Positions 35,439 to 48,330 of a DNA stretch of 64,000 bases are shown here, piece by piece; the first letter of the stretch is position 1; the number at the start of each line of letters is the position of its first letter. The DNA comes from Epiperipatus broadwayi (Eukaryota > Onychophora > Udeonychophora > Euonychophora > Peripatidae), in contig JAQFVV010006274.1 in the NCBI GenBank assembly GCA_028023455.1, positions 2,294,001 through 2,358,000 on the forward strand. The letters run 5' to 3'. The notes below the pieces were generated by a model. It worked only from the letters and a program-made list of their open reading frames with translations, was not told the DNA's origin and did not search any database. Position numbers and translations under genes: made by a program.

Positions 35439-36346
35439 AGTTGTCATCGATTAGCCACCAAACACTGCCTGATGTTACTGTTTCCATGCAAAAGCACAGA
35501 AATATATTGCTCACACAGTGTATAGAATAATTCTGTTCATATTGGCTGCTAAGCAGCTTTTGTGCTTCATGGTATTATAGCACCCTTCACAGATCACTAC
35601 AGTTTGATGTGAAAGTATGTAGAATTCTAGTTGTCCTAAGTGTTTGCATGTAAATTTTGAAGTACTTATTTTTTATACAACCTGACATAGTTTTAGATAG
35701 TATTAATTGTAAGACAAAAGATGCACTTCTGTACACATATTTTTAAGGTTAAATGAATTTCAAAATTGTACGTTTCAATTATTATATAGAAATCACACAT
35801 AAAATGTATTTTGCATAGGGACAGCTATGAGACTTTCAAAGCATAAGCATGGCTTGATCAGAGGGGAATATTCAAATTGAATTGTGTTTCGTAAATTGTT
35901 TTAAAATAGTGTTGAAATTTTTTTTTTTTTGATCAGACATTAATTGAAAAGGAAATATTAGATTTTATTAAATAATTTTGTTTTTAAAAATGTTGTGTAT
36001 ATTGTGATGGCCTATCCTTTGGATCATCAAAGACATTGGATCCCCCCTCCCTGTGAATTCCAGCACTATACGCTGACATGTAGTAGTGTAAAAAAAGGCA
36101 ATTGCAAATCAGCCTGGTAATCCACTAAGATGGATAACATTTTAAGAATTGTCTCGCATGTGACAGATGATTCTTCTAATTGGAAAAGACATCGAATCCC
36201 CCTCCCTGTGAATTCCAGCACTATGTGCTGACAAGTAGTAATGTAAAAAAAGTAAATTGTAAATCAGCCCGGTAATGTTATATCTATTGGTTTTTGACTT
36301 GCAACAGTGACATCATGTGGTGTTTGGTGGCTAATTGACGATAACC
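35439..36346. mobile_element. Non-autonomous TIR DNA transposon with 8-bp target duplication, copy 1
   Basis: The terminal inverted repeats run about 40 bp. The left starts AGTTGTCATCGATTAGCCAC and the right, read on the opposite strand, starts GGTTATCGTCAATTAGCCAC. Both continue CAAACAC and end GATGT.ACTG. It is 908 bp long, has no transposase, and contains two direct internal repeats (about 36041-36118 and 36194-36275) sharing GAATTCCAGCACTAT. A relative of 899 bp is at 60056-60954. An 8-bp target duplication is usual for hAT and P superfamilies; the tips do not match a family I can name. It sits inside the reverse transcriptase of PLE 2. Confidence 0.88.
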
Positions 36347-37231
36347 AAACATACCATAAAATTGTCATTTGAATTTGTAGATATTATTAAAAAGGCTAAT
36401 TTTTCTAATGATCATAGAGTGGTGTCCTTTGATATTACAGTACTCTGTGAAACCTTTAATCATAAATAATCAATTAAAATTATTAATGAGTTACTATGAA
36501 ATAAAAATATAAATACATATAGAAGGAAATTTATTACAGATTTATTAAATTGGATAGATAACAACATTGTAGCAACATACAAAGGGCAAGAATATGAGAT
36601 GTCAGAGTCTTGACCAATGGTCTTATACATTAATGGAATCATTATAATTAGACTGACTTACAAAAAAATAAATATTAAACACACTGGAAAATTCTATATA
36701 TACATTATTTGGATGATGTCTTTGTTTGTGCATTATAAATACAATTAACCACCTGCTCAGATTTAAACACAAATTCAGGCTTGAATTGGACAATTAAGCT
36801 GGAAGATAATCTAATTCAATATCTGGATTTAAAATTAAAGTGGACACACAATGCACTCTGATACAAAATGGTTACAAAACTCCCAATATTAGAGGATATA
36901 TAGATATAAAATCTAAAGTGCCTATGTCATAAATTTATGGGGTTTAATAACTTTTTATGCTGCAATTATTACCTAAGTCAATATGAAATGGATAGAATTG
37001 ACAACATTTAACATTATGTGGCTCACTTAATAAAAGTAGGCTATTATAAAATGCACATACATAGATATATAGAGCAATTCAAAACCAAAATAATTAATTA
37101 AATGGGTGATGGTAGAAATAATGAAAGCTAAAAAAAATAGCACTAATTTCTCTAACAAATTTAATCTCAGATTCAGAATTCCCATAAATTTTAATAAGCT
37201 CATTAGCAATACAAGGACAAAATTTTAACAC

Positions 37232-37560
37232 TTGACCAGCTCAGTGGGGTCTAATGCTGTAAAATGCAGCCAAAAAAATGTCCTATGCATATTATGGAAA
37301 ACCATGGCAAATCTTAAAAACAGAATGATTCAACACTCATTAATGTATAATAAATCTAAGAATAAGTTTGAAACATTTAATTCGTTTGTCTTTCTTAATC
37401 ATGAGAGAGAACATGGCCATAGCTGTGATCTGAGTGCTGTCAAAGTTGTATGCAAAGAGAGAAATGATTGCAAATGCAAAATAAAAGAATCATGATTCAT
37501 TGCACAAAATGAATATGTAATGAACCAAAAAAGTAATAATATTCAAATCAGCCAAAGATT
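37232..37560 (+). pseudogene. GIY-YIG endonuclease of Penelope-like element 2
   Basis: An open frame of 87 codons (37232-37495) continues past one stop. It reads MANLKNRMIQHSLMYN, FNSFVFLNHEREHGHSCDLS, VKVVCKERNDCKCKIKES, then after the stop FIAQNEYVMNQKSNNIQIS. The Arg/His helix, the H-x-C-D-L strand and the catalytic glutamate in IKES match PLE endonucleases. The GIY/YIG strands upstream (KNVLCILWKTM) are eroded. This is the best preserved of the three endonuclease fragments in the window. Confidence 0.8.
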
Positions 37561-37600
37561 AATGTTCTCAGCAGACTGACCATGAATATGACATGAAAAA

Positions 37601-40600
37601 CATCAAAAGTATACTTAGTACAAGAAATAGTGTTAAAATTTTGTATTTAAACACTGTGTGAATATTATTTTACATTAATATATATATATGTTCATACAAA
37701 TGTTTTCACAGAATGCAGATTTAAAAAACAAAATGTTATATATATTTAAACACACACATATTTATATGCATACTTCCGTACTAAAAATATAACTCAGGAA
37801 TAATTTTTAAAACCATTATTAAAAAAAATAAAAAGGATATTTATAATATTATTTAAATTATCCTATTCTCATTAATTATTTTAATTTTATGTTAATTATG
37901 TATGTCTAAAAAGTGTATTTAATTATATAGATATTATTTATTATTATAGTAATAGTTATTATCAAATAATTGATTTATTATATAATTTTATTGCTTTATT
38001 TTTATATTTTACCATATAAATGATTGATTAAAAATGTTTAAAATTTGTAATAATTTAATATGGATGTGTGATAATTGATAGTATATAATTCTTTTTTTTT
38101 TTGATTGATGCTTTTACTTTGCCATCATCATTCTTAATTGTTATCTTTTAATTTTTTAATACTTCTTTTTTGTCAGTCATGATTTGTCTCAGACAGCTTT
38201 GTAATCATTCAACATTTGTTTTTAGCTTTAAACAATGATTATATATTAGAATCTAATAAATTGGACTTGATTTGTTAGAAATATAAGTTTACAAATGAAA
38301 AACATTCTAAAAAATCATATTTGAGTTTTGCAAATATTAAAAAAATAATATTAAACAGACAATGTAATGAAATGAAAGAATGTTTTTATCATTTAGTGAT
38401 GGTCAGGAAAACAATTTAAGTGAGTAGAATATCATTAAAATCTTCTTGGAAATTTATTTTTGAAATATGAATGAATAAATGTTAATCTGCTGAGCCTATA
38501 AAATTCTGCTTTGAAATATTAAAATTGCTTTATAATTTTTAGAATATCTCAAAAGATCTTACCATATTGTTAATAATGATGTTATGTGATCAGTGTTACA
38601 AATTGTAGTCATGGTATACCCATCATAGTTTTTTTATTATTGTTACACTAAAATTTATTAACTTCTATTGTTAAAAATAAAACATACATGCATAAATATA
38701 TAATCATGTATACTTTTATTTTTTTAATAATTATTATATAAAAATAATTATGAATAGTTAATAAACTAATGAAAAAAACATTATTTTGTTATTACAAAAC
38801 TTTTTCAAAGTAACCTCACAAATAGTGTGGAAACTGATTAAAAAGAACTAAATTAATCAAGCACATGAGGCAAGACTAAAATACTTTGACATTACCACCT
38901 ATTTAAAAATACTGACCTCTTCAGATTTTTGTTATTTTAAAAAATAGTATTTGTTAGTAAGTGACTTTGCAATTAAAAAATGGTAAGAACTCTCTATAGA
39001 TGGTTGTACAAGCATAATTTAGGCAAATCCTTTAAAGGAAAGGTTTAAAAAAATATTTTTTTAAATGAGCTAATTAGCACTTTAAAGGCAATCTAGAGCA
39101 ATATTTCAAATTTCTAATTCTCTTTTTAAATTGTAAAAAGTCTAACTCAAATGATCCATGTCACTTTTTTTTAAAATTGAAAATTAACTCTGAACCAATT
39201 GCCTGATTATTACAAAAAAGAAATATTATTTTTACATTTTGTGTGTCTCTTGGGTCTTTTTAGTCACACATTCTTCATTTTATAATAAATTTGTAGCTTA
39301 ATCTATATTTAAAATTTTAATTCCAAAAAAAATCTGCATTTAGGAGTGTTTTTTCAAAAAAATTGAATTTTGCTTGCCATATACAATCATACAAAGAACA
39401 GATTGTCCATCCTTTTTTACCTTATATGGTGCTTCAAAGTACTGACTGTTACTGTCAAAGTTAGAAATCACGCACAAAATGTTTTATATCAAAATAGATT
39501 TTGAATATAAATATATTTACCATAATTTTTTACATTTATAATTAATTTTTTATAATACTGTACCTAAATATAAACTTTGATTAAAAAATTTCTAAATTTT
39601 AGAAGAAAAATAACGAAGACAAGTGAATAATGCCTGACTGCTATTTGGATATCACTGACATTCAGTGACAACTAATAAAACACAACAATTTTTATAAATA
39701 TTTTTCACACTATATTGACTAATAATGTGGCTAGATTTAGAGTTTTATTTAAAATATTTAATTTTAGATAAAGAAAAGACAACAGAAGTGAATAATCAGC
39801 ATTCATAACTTCTAAGACATGAGAAATCAAATGGAAATTTCACAGTATAATTGGTTGAAATATAATTCTTTTGTTTTACTGCATGCTTTTTTCTTATGTT
39901 TTTCTTATATTTTTCTTCAGTTATTAATGTTATTTTAAATTTTTTATTACATTTAAACAATTTGAATGTAAAATAATTCTATTTTTAGAAGCTAAATTAA
40001 AACAATTCTGATTATTGTACATTAACATTTTTATGAATAGAAACATACTAGAACAGTAATTGATGAATAAAATTACTAGAATTTTTACTCAATCTGGCAA
40101 ATAAGAAAATTTGTTTGCTAAAAGTTGCAGTAATACTTGGGATTCTAAATTGAATTCAACATCTTATAATAGTTTTAATTACATCACTTCCAATAAAAAT
40201 GGAAGTCATCAGCAAAGTTCTCATGCACAATTAAATTTGCAATTTTATTTCTAAAAGGGTTAAAGCTTTTACAAATGTGTCTCTGCAATTCTATTCTTAA
40301 CAGAAATGAAACAAAAACTATTACAAATGCATTGCTTTCATATAATTTTGTCAAAGAAATGAAGATATCATGGTTGCAGTTTTCCAAAAAAATTTATAAA
40401 CCCTAATTATTTTCTCTATTATTTGTTCTAAATCACAAAGCCATGCCATATAATCTCACTATGGAATATTTCCTCAAAATTTTTTCACGTTGTAAAAAAA
40501 TTATAGAATTAGAACAAGATGTAGTGTGAGTTTGTATATATGTATATAATTATGATTTATCAAAAATATATAAAAAAAAATAATCGTGTCACTATTTTAA

Positions 40601-41530
40601 CAGAACAAACAAAACTCACTATACGTATTGCTACACACAGCAAGCTAGAGTAATATACACAAGCATAAGAGGTGGTAGTCATATGATGTTTATTTTAACA
40701 GAATGTAGTTCAATCTTATAAGTATAAAAAATATTACTTTTTTTTAATGTTATCATTCAAGTTAAAATTTTGTAGATCTTTGAGTTTATTGGTTAAAGAG
40801 GGCATTGAAATGTATGGAAAAGATACTATTTTATTTTATGGATTAAATAAAATATAAGTCAATGTTTTAAGATTTTAAATCTTATAAAATATAAATAGTT
40901 ATGTGTGTGTAAGAAAAAGTAGAATGTTTATTAAAAATTTATACATTATAGAAACTTTTTATAAAGGATGTTGTCATTTAAAATACTATAGACAATATAT
41001 GTGCATAAATAGTTAATATAAGGTTTACACGACAAGAGGAATATGGAGAGATTCAATTAATATTATGATCAAGACATCCAGTATATCCGGCTTCAGTTAG
41101 CTTTCATTAAATTCCATCTCAGAACAGAATAATTTTTGATTTAAAAATGTTGATTTCATTAATGATTAGACTCACTTTATTTTGACTAAGGGGGAAATGA
41201 TCCAGTTTAGCAGGGTAAGGAGAATCAGTTTTTGTTGAAACAAAACATAAGGATGGAATTTTTATATTTATTATTTGGCATCACAAAGTAAATGCATGTT
41301 GTTTAAGTCCATCCATTCTAAAAGTTGATGATCTACTTGATTCTCATTTAAATATACCTAAATATTATAAGAAATGAATCTGCAAATGCAGAAAAAAAAA
41401 AGAGAATAGAGCTAATTTTTATTGGTAGACTTATACATATTACATATATAAAAATTATTTCTGGAGTGCTGATTTTCAATAGAAATTGTGTCCTTTAAAA
41501 TGAAACAAAGTAAACCATAGCAAGTCGACA
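37601..41530. other. AT-rich intergenic sequence, about 3.9 kb
   Basis: No gene or clear transposon recognised on either strand. The minus-strand frame at 40184-40387 (67 codons) has no recognisable domain and is treated as chance. Confidence 0.45.
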
Positions 41531-41627
41531 TTCAATAATTAAGATAATTTCAGAAATTTGAAGATGTACATTATTAGAAGAATATCAATTCTCTTGAAGT
41601 GCAATCTTAGTAATTTATACTGATTAC

Positions 41628-41850
41628 CTTGCTTGCAAAGAATCTTCATTTTTGATTTTGATATATGTTTCCTAGGTAAAGAAAATATTGTTCTGTAGAA
41701 GATAACCTGATATTTGAGGTGTTCCAAGATTGCCAACACCATATAGTCGTTTTTATTTTCAGAGCCTAGGATCATCTCTATAGTCCTCGTGTCGCTGCCT
41801 CCCATAATATTGCCAGAATTCACATTCATAACTTTATTATGAATTTTCAT
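41628..41850 (-). CDS. Candidate first coding exon, function unknown
   Basis: On the minus strand an ATG at 41850 opens a frame through NSGNIMGGSDTRTIEMIL and KSKMKILCKQ to 41628, where AAG/GTAATC is a reasonable splice donor. The codons between look less AT-biased and more protein-like than random frames nearby, and the region upstream on this strand (41860-42870) is the second CpG-retaining segment of the window. I do not recognise the protein. Without the donor the frame would run to 41539. It is a gene candidate only by context. Confidence 0.25.
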
Positions 41851-41859
41851 ATTTTGCAA

Positions 41860-42870
41860 TCTTTTATCTGGAGTTCATCAAAATAAAGTCTGTTTTTCAT
41901 GCGGAGACGATTCGTTTTATAAGGCAATGTTGATTTTCTACTTGTACAATAGACCACGAGAAGGCTGTCATCCGTCCATTCCGTTTTTCTGTGGATTGGA
42001 TGTGATAAATTTGTCGATGACGACATTATTTTTTATCTCGGTAATAAATTATTACGTTAAAAGAAAATAATCAAAAGAAATAAAATAAAGGTAAATTTAG
42101 CATAAGCAAAATTCCATTTAAGACAATACCCACAATTAATATCTTTAAAACATTATACCTATATATAGCATTTCGATGTGCCAAAAACTATACTTACAGT
42201 TAGGACTCAGAGAATAGTAGATAATATATTAATAACGCCTTGAATAATAGTATCAGATTTGATGGCTGGCTTTTCATATATTTTTAAAATTTATATAAAC
42301 ATTTTAAAAAAGTTTATTGCATTAATTAAGCCATATCTACTGTCACTAAGTTGGTATTTAAATAGCAATCATTTTTTTTCTAACTTGTCTTAAAAATCAT
42401 TTTCTACCTCCATCATGGATAACGCGTTCAAGTCGAGCGCAAACTTCTTTCAGTTTTAAGCTAAGTAATAATACTTTTCCAGATTTTTTTTGTTTTGTTC
42501 TCGTTTCTTCGTTTTAAGCCCCGTTGAAAAGATTTTCAGCGCATTTGTTGGTATTGTACGTCAATGAATAGATTTATAAAAGATGTGATGGGGGAGGATC
42601 TAGTCTACATTCCAAGCATGCGTAGTTCTATACAAGCGCCTTTGTTCAAGCCCTATTTTGAGTAGTTTATGTTTACTGACGGAATATTGTGTACACGGTG
42701 TCATAAATAAGAGGAACATACAGTACAGCGAATTTACGAAGAACCAGAAGGCAAAACAAATAATTCCACGTAAAGCAGTATTTTAATACCAGAGGAATGT
42801 GATCAGAACTCAAAAATGTAAAGGAGAATGGAAGAGATTCTCATGGGAGTGGATTGGAGAAGGACTCTTT
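41860..42870 (-). promoter_or_regulatory. CpG-retaining segment, candidate promoter for a minus-strand gene
   Basis: CpGs are common (for example AACGCGTTCAAGTCGAGCGC at 42422-42441) in contrast to flanking DNA, and no transposon is recognisable. Unmethylated promoters keep CpGs in genomes that otherwise lose them. The candidate exon at 41628-41850 lies immediately downstream on the minus strand. The opposite direction cannot be excluded. Confidence 0.35.
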
Positions 42871-43270
42871 TGTTCAGCTTCTTCCATCTTTTATATACAT
42901 TTTTTTTTTTTAAGTTTTTTTTTTTCCAGCCAGACTTCATCGTTTTAACTAACTATCTAATGCTTAGTTAGCGAAACTTGAAAATACAGCTTTCAATTGA
43001 ATGCAATTTTAATTAAACATTAAGGAAAACCCGATTTCTAACTACATGTTTATGTGTATATTTAGATGTATAAGTTTAATGTATACTCTGTCTAAATATA
43101 TATTCAAGTATTTCTAGAAAAAAATACAAAAACAAATTATTTATATAAAAATTATTTATTTATTGAAAATATGTGCGTGCTAACATATTTATAGACATAC
43201 ACTTCTCTTATGGATGTATAGATTTACAATTTCAGAATAATAAAAATGATTGTTATAAAAAATATGAATT
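42871..43270. other. AT-rich intergenic sequence
   Basis: Two T tracts near 42900-42928, otherwise nothing. Confidence 0.5.
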
Positions 43271-43370
43271 AAAGTGCTAAAATCAGTTTTATTTTTTCAC
43301 TCATATATATATAATAAAGTACTAAAATTAGTTTTATTTTTTTTACTTATATATATAATAAAGCATTAAA
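43271..43370 (+). repeat. Tandem duplication, period about 45 bp
   Basis: AAAGTGCTAAAATCAGTTTT followed by a T-rich tract, CTCATATATATATAAT, then AAAGTACTAAAATTAGTTTT with the same continuation, then a third partial start AAAGCATTAAA. Confidence 0.8.
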
Positions 43371-43404
43371 TTAAATAATTTTGTTTTAATTAATTATATA
43401 TATG

Positions 43405-43485
43405 TAGGATCTTGTAGTAAAATGATAGCGCACTTGCTTGTTATACGGAGAACCTGGGTTTGAATCGAGCTCGAATAAACTTGAA
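43405..43485 (+). repeat. tRNA-derived SINE head
   Basis: TAGTAAAATGATAGCGCACT is a good A box/D arm. About 30 bases later GGGTTTGAATCGAGCTC contains a good B box (GGTTTGAATC). No CCA-type acceptor closure is visible and the sequence runs on into a non-tRNA body (to perhaps 43740), so it is a SINE or tRNA pseudogene. Confidence 0.55.
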
Positions 43486-45265
43486 ATATTTTGACTAGGT
43501 TTGGGATTATTTAGTCTAGAATATCGGCTTGCAACTAACTAGTTGATCATATAATATTGGTTGGTAAATGGATCTTTAGTTATTCTTAGCTAGAGGGTAA
43601 CGCCAATATGAAAAAAAAACAACAACTCGAGTCTTAACAATCCAGTAATTCAATTAGCCAGAAGAATGTTGCCCATCGTTCTTATATAAGAAACTGATTA
43701 TTCTACAGTTGGCTGTTTAAGGGCTGTTTTATCTATATATACATTAAACTTCTCTGGAAGATAGCTGTACCATTAGATTTTTAAAAATCTGAAATAGTCC
43801 ATTGCAAGGTCTTTCCAACAGTCCTTCCAAAATAGGTAAGTAAAAAAAGTTGGCATTAATCTCTAGATTTGTCAATTGATGGATTGTAAAAATAACAGTT
43901 TTCATTAATGACCCTGTCGTTCAACTAATAATTTATTTATGATATTTTTTACTTATAGGGAAACAATTTGCAAATAAATTTTGTTTTCTCTAAGCTGTAT
44001 CGGTATGAGTAGAGAACAAATTAATATATATTTTCCAGGTATTGCTTACAAATAAAACTTGAAGGTTGTAAATTTACAAATGATATTATATAAATTATGA
44101 AATTAATTTTATACATTTAATCACATGATAGTACAATATTACTTAATTGAAATTTTTATAAATTTGCTCTTTCAAATTTTATCTTATAGAGAACTTGAGT
44201 TTTTTTCATGAGGAATGATTTAAGATTACTTCATTACCCATATCTGAAGTAATTTCATTCTACAAACTGTGATTTTATCAATTTTATGCTATTAAAAGAT
44301 TTTTGTTATTATATATTTAATCAGAATTACATTTATATGTAAATAAGAGCATCTTTCTAGTCTATATATTTACAATAAATAGCAGTGGAGTAAAGAGTTG
44401 CTTTTGTTTATTATATTATGTAAACTAGAAATAGTAAAATAAATGAAAACTTAATTATTTCATACAAAAAATATATTACTAGGGCTAATCTATGACTTGT
44501 CAATAAATTATCCAGAATATAAAGACAATTAAAATTTTAATCTTTTTAATAAAATTTAAAACCTGTTTTTAAATAAAGAATAACAGACATTTTTTAAATA
44601 TAATTTTATATAACTATCTATTTTGAATTAAATATGTTGTTTAAGATTTGTAAAAACTTATTTCATAGGAAAATATTACTGCAGTAGAAAATGTTTTTCT
44701 TATCTTAATATAAACAGGTGGTTTTCTTAGCTTCAAGTAGAAGCTTAGAATGCCTGTAGGATACTTCTGGAACTATGAGTTTTGGTTTAAAAAAATAATA
44801 AATTTTAAAAGTAATAAAAAATAAAATTGACAAAAAATAATATATTAATTAATAGATTGCATAAACAATATTTTGTGATCTTTGATAATTTATCGAGATA
44901 GTATACAAGACAATAGAAACATTGCTTCCAAAACCGTTAACAAAAACGTTTACTAATCTTGAAAGGAACTCTATCAAAATTAAAAAAAAAACCAAACTCA
45001 GAACAATTAATAAATATATTTAAAATAAAAAGGCAAAGATAATATAGTTTCAGTCCTTATAGAAGTGTGACATGCTCCCACAGGCATTATAAAACAAGCA
45101 TAATTACTTTTACATTAGTGTGTAGTACATTGACACTCATCTTACTAATTATGTTATAAAACTCTTTTACATCTAAGAACTTTTAAAAATTTTGAATTTC
45201 AGCTCTCAAATATTATGATGTTATATATATATATATTGCTTTTTTTGTTTATAGCTGTTCATTAC
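43486..45265. other. AT-rich intergenic sequence
   Basis: The first 250 bp may be the body of the preceding SINE. No gene seen. Confidence 0.45.
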
Positions 45266-45274
45266 AAGCATAGC

Positions 45275-45342
45275 CCTGCTAGTTTTGTATAATGGTAGAG
45301 GGGCAGACTCCATAGCTCGAGTCAAGATCACAGTTCAGCCCT
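45275..45342 (+). repeat. tRNA-derived SINE-like fragment
   Basis: CTAGTTTTGTATAATGGTAG resembles an A box, followed by GGCAGACTCCATAGCTCGAG and ATCACAGTTCAGCCCTC (degenerate B box) at tRNA-like spacing. A relic. Confidence 0.45.
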
Positions 45343-47679
45343 CATTTTTTTATGTATTTTCATTCCTGAGCAATAAATTACAGCTTTTTTATTATTGATT
45401 TGCTGCTGTATTTGTTTCTATTATTTTCAAATTCAGCCAGGTTTGGTTTGAATTTAATAAAAATTTAAACTGTATTATAAACAAACTTTAAAATGCAACA
45501 ATAACTTTATATTTTAGTAATTTTTTTTTAAAATATAAAATATAAAAGATATGTTATTGAGCAAAAATATATATAAAAAATGTTTAAATTAATTAAGAGA
45601 AAAAATATGACTAAATTCATAATAGTTATGTATCTATGTTTTAGCAGGACAACATCTTCTTGCCATTCCCAAATCTGGCAAAATAAAACTTAAAAAAATT
45701 TTCAGATTCCATTCGCACTTAACATTTTTTACTTGAAGTATTCAACACAGCCAATTATAACAATATTAATTAGTAAATTACTGTTTTAGCTATCCTAATA
45801 CAAGAATAAAACATTGAAGAAAACTCATCAAATTTTTAACATGTACAAATTACCACCGTTAAGGTTTCTCATTTATTATTTTTTAAAAGAAGCTATTAGA
45901 GAAATTTTAATATTGCAGTAGATTACTTAAAGAATGTTCTGTATTTTTATGTAGTAATTTTAAGTTTTCATAAACATATAAATGCAGAATATTTTGTTAA
46001 ACTAAAATTTTTTTATTATAGGCATTAAAAAAAAAGACTCTTACAAAACATGATTTCAGAAGCAATTGTATTTAATAAAATAATATTAAAGTAAATATAC
46101 TGACATTTTGAGAAGATAACACTTGTCTTCAGCTAGAAAAATACATTTACATAATATACTTTCAGAAAATAATGTGTGAAAAATTAAAAATTATAATATT
46201 AGAATTTTTATTAAAAATAATGGTTAAGTTATACTTTATATAAACAATGTTTTAAGGAAAAATAATTAAACTGATTTTTATCCATATTTTTTCTTCTATT
46301 CTATTATCAATATATATATATATTGCAGATTCTATTATCAATATATATATATATTGCAGATTCCTTGAAAAGTGATGGATCAAGAGTTTACTGCATTTAT
46401 TTGTTTTTAGCAACATATGAGTGCTTTGAAAAATAAAAGGTTTATAATTAGAGTCAACAACTAAAGTTGCTGCATTAATTTATCAACTTCTTCAATCTGC
46501 ACAAAATTACAAATGGATCTTTTTAATTTTTATGATTTTATTATTTTAGCATGAGTAATTTAATCCTGTATATATAGATTAAAAAGTTCTATATTTATCA
46601 TAATACATTAATCAATAAATATGTATTCTGAAAATAAAAATAAAGTGCAATTTAGAAAATATCTGTACATTAATAAGACATAACTGCTATTTTAGTTTAA
46701 TAATTCGGGACAATTCAGAATTTTGATTTTATCTTTAGAAAATAGCAATAGAAAAACTTTAATAATAACTTTTTAAAAAAAAAACTTTATGCAGTTAATC
46801 TGTGAAAAAAATTTAAATCTAAATCATAAAGCTTAGAAAACATTATAGAATTAGGCTGATTTGAATTTGATCCAAGAAAGTGAGATTTAAAAAAATGCTT
46901 TATTTACTATATTTATTATACTGCTATTACTTAATATTTGAGACAGCTAAAGGAGTGTGGATCACATCTGTCTCTGCCATCTCCTCTGCTTAAACATGAT
47001 ATCATTTCCTATGTGACAAACCATTATGTTTTATAAAGCTAGACAAAAGTTACTGGGAAATATTTTTTTGATTGCTATTACATAAAGATTCTGAAATGAT
47101 ATAAAATATATGCATATATTTTAAAGAATTTTAAGTTATTATCAAAAATATATAATCTGTATCCAGAATTGCATATATTAAAATTAATAGTTATTTAATA
47201 TTTGTTTAAATTTTGTGTAGTGTATATGTTTAAAAAAAATAAAGATTTATAACGAGAAGATATGAAGCATATTGTTGGATTATTACTAATCCGTCAAATT
47301 CATTACTATAAAATAGCTATAGAACAAACTGGAATAATAATTTTGCATCTACACATTAACACAATCTGCAAACCAGTTTTAAATACTTCTCTTGATTTAA
47401 TATATCATTAAATTTTTTTAAATATAAAAATATATTTATACAAACATTAACAAATTATCACTTTAAAAGTTATAACAAAATATTTTTTTTGGAATAGTAA
47501 TTTAATAAATTTTATCATTTAAAAATATTGCAATCTATTTAAAAATATTTTTTAAAAAATTATTAATGATAACAATTTTTTGGTGCTATTAGTGCATGTT
47601 AATTATCCATCAGATTGAGCTATATACACATATCAATGTTTTTAGGGTTAGTGAAAATGATATAAAATCTTAATGTTAA
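45343..47679. other. AT-rich intergenic sequence with a 31-bp tandem duplication
   Basis: At 46301-46362 CTATTATCAATATATATATA continuing TATTGCAGATT is repeated once, exactly. No gene seen. Confidence 0.5.
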
Positions 47680-48330
47680 ATCACCAAAACATCATGTGAT
47701 TATTATTTCTTATGCTTACACAACCTGTTAAAACAGTAACAATTTTTTTCCTACAGTAGTGTCACCCAGTACAAGCCATAATAATCAATAGATACTAGAA
47801 AGTTTGTCCATTAAAAATCCCTACCTAAAGTCTATTCATCCAATATCTCCACACTAGTTTCTAGCTCATGGCTTTTATCAGTGAAGAGCTTTGGATCTGG
47901 AAGGACAGCATCTAGATTTTGGGATCTAATGCAATCCTTCAGCAACTATCTTTTATAAATTGTTAGTTAACTATAAAGTTACGAGTTTAAAATAAAAACA
48001 CAATAATGTTTTCAATCCAAGCTAATTCATTAGTATAGTCATACAGATCTGAATTCAGTGCAGTATCTATACATTTTTGGTGTGGTTGGGTTATTAATAA
48101 CCACAGTCACCAACACCCTTTGGTCAGGAATAGTGTTAAACCACCAAAACATCACTATTACTATTTCTTATGCTTACATAATCTATTAAAACAGTGACAA
48201 CTCTCTCCATACTATTCTAAAGATATTAAATGAGTAGGCACTAGATAGGAATTTTGTTATACAAAATGTTTAACATCCATTTATTACTATGGTTTGCACT
48301 AATGACCCTATTGTATTAAAAGATTTGCTA
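47680..48330. repeat. Foldback family B, copy 2 (with an internal extra end)
   Basis: Left arm: ACCAAAACATCA, TTTCTTATGCTTACACAA, CAGTACAAGCCATAATAATC, AATATCTCCACACTAGTTTC. Right arm (48220-48330) includes AATGAGTAGGCACTAGATAG and TTTATTACTATGGTTTGCAC, which faces the CAAGCCATAATAA block. Inside the loop the outer left end is repeated in direct orientation (ACCACCAAAACATCACTATT at about 48144), so a second partial copy is nested. It carries a hammerhead-like site on the minus strand. Confidence 0.75.
47838..47896 (-). ncRNA. Hammerhead-like motif with palindromic stem III, foldback B copy 2
   Basis: Minus strand: outer stem I ATCCAA, loop AGCT, inner stem I CTTCA, core CTGATAA (G8 changed to A), a weak stem II (AGC-CATGA-GCT), GAAA beginning the palindrome ACTAGT, G where C/U/A is needed, inner stem I TGGAG, ATA, outer stem I TTGGAT. 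Both stem I helices pair fully. Foldback B copy 1 has the correct C after ACTAGT and an intact CTGATGA. ACTAGT is self-complementary, so stem III could form only between two molecules, as in double hammerheads. Inactive as written. Confidence 0.4.

Larger units (their letters stand above)
35285..37600 (+). mobile_element. Penelope-like element 2, interrupted by a TIR transposon
   Basis: Plus strand: INNEHHPLRLVIIFGG and ETSKFVTQLYKEELGFGKH up to 35438, then after a 908-bp insertion IKLSFEFVDIIKKANF and VVSFDI (36355-36440), LLNWIDNNIVATYKGQ near 36545-36600, the catalytic box YLDDVFV near 36703-36725, EDNLIQYLDLKL, and a GIY-YIG endonuclease to about 37560. This is the PLE order RT then GIY-YIG. 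Both catalytic aspartates of RT remain. Stops in the RT region (for example near 36612) make it defective. No pseudo-LTR is recognised at either end. Confidence 0.8.

Noticed and set aside
40184-40387. 67-codon minus-strand frame with hydrophobic centre
   Set aside because: No motif, no splice context and no repeat similarity; probably chance in AT-rich DNA.
43405-43485. Functional tRNA gene
   Set aside because: A- and B-box-like sequences are present but no acceptor-stem closure or clean anticodon arm; treated as a SINE head.
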